Positions 63,015-64,000 of a DNA stretch of 64,000 nt are shown piece after piece (positions within the stretch are counted from its first letter, which is position 1; each line of letters starts with the position of its first letter). Origin of the DNA: Pseudomonas lundensis (GTDB lineage: Bacteria > Pseudomonadota > Gammaproteobacteria > Pseudomonadales > Pseudomonadaceae). The stretch lies in contig NZ_JYKY01000005.1 in NCBI RefSeq assembly GCF_001042985.1, forward strand, positions 124,001-188,000, given 5' to 3'. A program made the translations under genes and the position numbers. Under the pieces are notes generated by a model. That model saw only the letters and a list, made by a program, of their open reading frames with translations. It was not told the origin of the DNA and searched no databases.

Positions 63015-64000
63015 TTACAGACCTGCTGCCGAGGCTTTGCTGATAAGCCAGTCCATCGACGGACCGCGGTCACTGCGCACTTCAACCGGGCGACCGGCCA
63101 GGGCGCTGTCCAGCGGGGCATCGGGCTTGATCTGTACGCGGATGTCGGATGACAGGTCATCGCTGTTCAAGCTGGTGCTGCTGATGATTTTGCCGGTGCG
63201 CTGGTAGTCTTCACCCGCCACCTGGAAGTTCACGCGGGCACCCGGCAACACGTCGCCAAACTGGCGATAGCTGAAGCGAGCGGCAATGTTGGCTTCGCTG
63301 GTGCGCGGCACCAGTTTGAAAATCACGTCGCCTTTGCTGGCGTATTGGCCATTGGCAACCACTTGCTCGGCCACCACGCAATCACACGGCGAGGTCAGGG
63401 TGCCGGTCATTTGCTTGCCAAACAGGGTTTCGATATTGGCCGGCTGCAACTGGTTTTCGTCCAGATGGCCTTTGAGCACGTCGAGCATGCTGGTGCTGAA
63501 GGTCGCAATTGGCGCGCCATTGGCCGCCAGGTTGTCGTCTTTGACCAGGCTTTGTACGGTGCCGTCGCGGGGCATGGTGATGTTCAGGCCGGGGACGCTG
63601 ACCAGCGCCGACTGGGCGTGGGTGACGAAGTACACGCCGTACACCGATTTGACGATAAAACCGAATGCCACCAGCCCGACGACAAATACGCCGGCACTCA
63701 GCACCACGGCTTTCATGCGACCGAACGGGGTCATGCCGCTGCCGCCATCCTTGACCTTGCGCGCCTTGGTGAAGTTGTCGCGCTGCAAGGTGGCGAGTAC
63801 TTCGCCCATGGTCACGATATCGCCGCTCAGGTGCGAGGTGATGAGGTGACGCAAGGTGGAAATGTCCTGTTGATCGAGGTTCTGGAACTGGCAACCGACG
63901 CGTCCGCTCTGGCGGTCAACGTTGCGTACCAGCAGCTCCACGTCCATCGCCAACCCCAGGTTGTCGATCACAAACTGCAAGCGGCCTTTGTGCACTTCGC
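63015..64000 (-). CDS. alg44: Alginate polymerisation protein Alg44 (5' end outside window)
   Basis: About 328 C-terminal codons are present; the frame continues past the right edge, so roughly 60 N-terminal residues with the PilZ arginines are missing. What remains is the rest of the PilZ domain (GRLQFVIDNLGLAMDVELLV), one membrane helix (AVVLSAGVFVVGLVAFGFIV) and a periplasmic HlyD-like domain (TLTSPCDCVVAEQVVANGQY). Alg44 binds cyclic di-GMP and activates the Alg8 polymerase. An in-frame GTG at 63995 is not the true start. Confidence 0.93.
   Translation of the reverse strand, partial: EVHKGRLQFVIDNLGLAMDVELLVRNVDRQSGRVGCQFQNLDQQDISTLRHLITSHLSGDIVTMGEVLATLQRDNFTKARKVKDGGSGMTPFGRMKAVVLSAGVFVVGLVAFGFIVKSVYGVYFVTHAQSALVSVPGLNITMPRDGTVQSLVKDDNLAANGAPIATFSTSMLDVLKGHLDENQLQPANIETLFGKQMTGTLTSPCDCVVAEQVVANGQYASKGDVIFKLVPRTSEANIAARFSYRQFGDVLPGARVNFQVAGEDYQRTGKIISSTSLNSDDLSSDIRVQIKPDAPLDSALAGRPVEVRSDRGPSMDWLISKASAAGL

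Overview
The window is a chromosomal segment of a Pseudomonas, most likely from the fluorescens/putida side of the genus. The evidence is the high G+C, the gene content and the gene order: folM-folE-folX, short LOV protein, cidAB, hmgR-hmgA-fahA-maiA, leucine dehydrogenase-like gene, and the alginate cluster alg44 to algA. Pseudomonas-type REP hairpins lie between operons. No tRNA, rRNA, CRISPR array, insertion sequence or prophage is visible. The species cannot be fixed from the sequence alone.

Layout. 1-6.6 kb is housekeeping: the 3'-truncated end of pta, a DUF3565 protein, a SlyD-like FKBP isomerase, glutathione peroxidase, a GT4 glycosyltransferase, cysZ and trxB. 6.7-11.5 kb is an accessory module: a 1213-residue VasX/BTH_I2691-type T6SS effector overlapping a DUF6708 membrane protein, with no VgrG, PAAR or chaperone beside it. 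11.8-15.3 kb has an AGE-family epimerase and a tightly packed minus-strand folM-folE-folX-DUF1244-hopJ-like run (tetrahydromonapterin synthesis). 15.4-18.9 kb has a monooxygenase-like membrane protein, a MerR/B12-fold regulator with a decayed cobalamin site, a PilZ-like protein, a short LOV photoreceptor with Cys53, and a flavodoxin. 18.9-20.9 kb is a LysR gene divergent from cidAB. 20.9-22.2 kb holds a probable small RNA on the minus strand and two tandem paralogues of unknown function, both with non-ATG starts.

22.2-27.6 kb is homogentisate catabolism (hmgR, hmgA, fahA, maiA), followed by a leucine-dehydrogenase homologue whose catalytic lysine is replaced by glutamine. The pterin operon may supply phenylalanine hydroxylase cofactor, which would feed this pathway through tyrosine. 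27.7-29.2 kb has SOS-controlled yebG with a perfect LexA box, psiE and an HPF/RaiA gene. 29.4-38.6 kb is iron uptake: fecI-fecR-fecA on the minus strand, divergent from a second ECF sigma/FecR-like/TonB receptor set, with one Fur-like box between the two sigma genes, followed by an AraC regulator.

38.7-50.7 kb carries transport and redox genes: an EamA permease, a 2-hydroxyacid dehydrogenase, a LysR divergent from an outer-membrane factor/FUSC/DUF1656/HlyD efflux operon, an MFS exporter with a SnoaL-like partner divergent from another LysR over a perfect 23-bp palindrome, an SDR, and a small membrane protein. 50.9 kb to the end is the alginate operon on the minus strand, with a REP hairpin between algL and algI. 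It runs off the right edge inside alg44.
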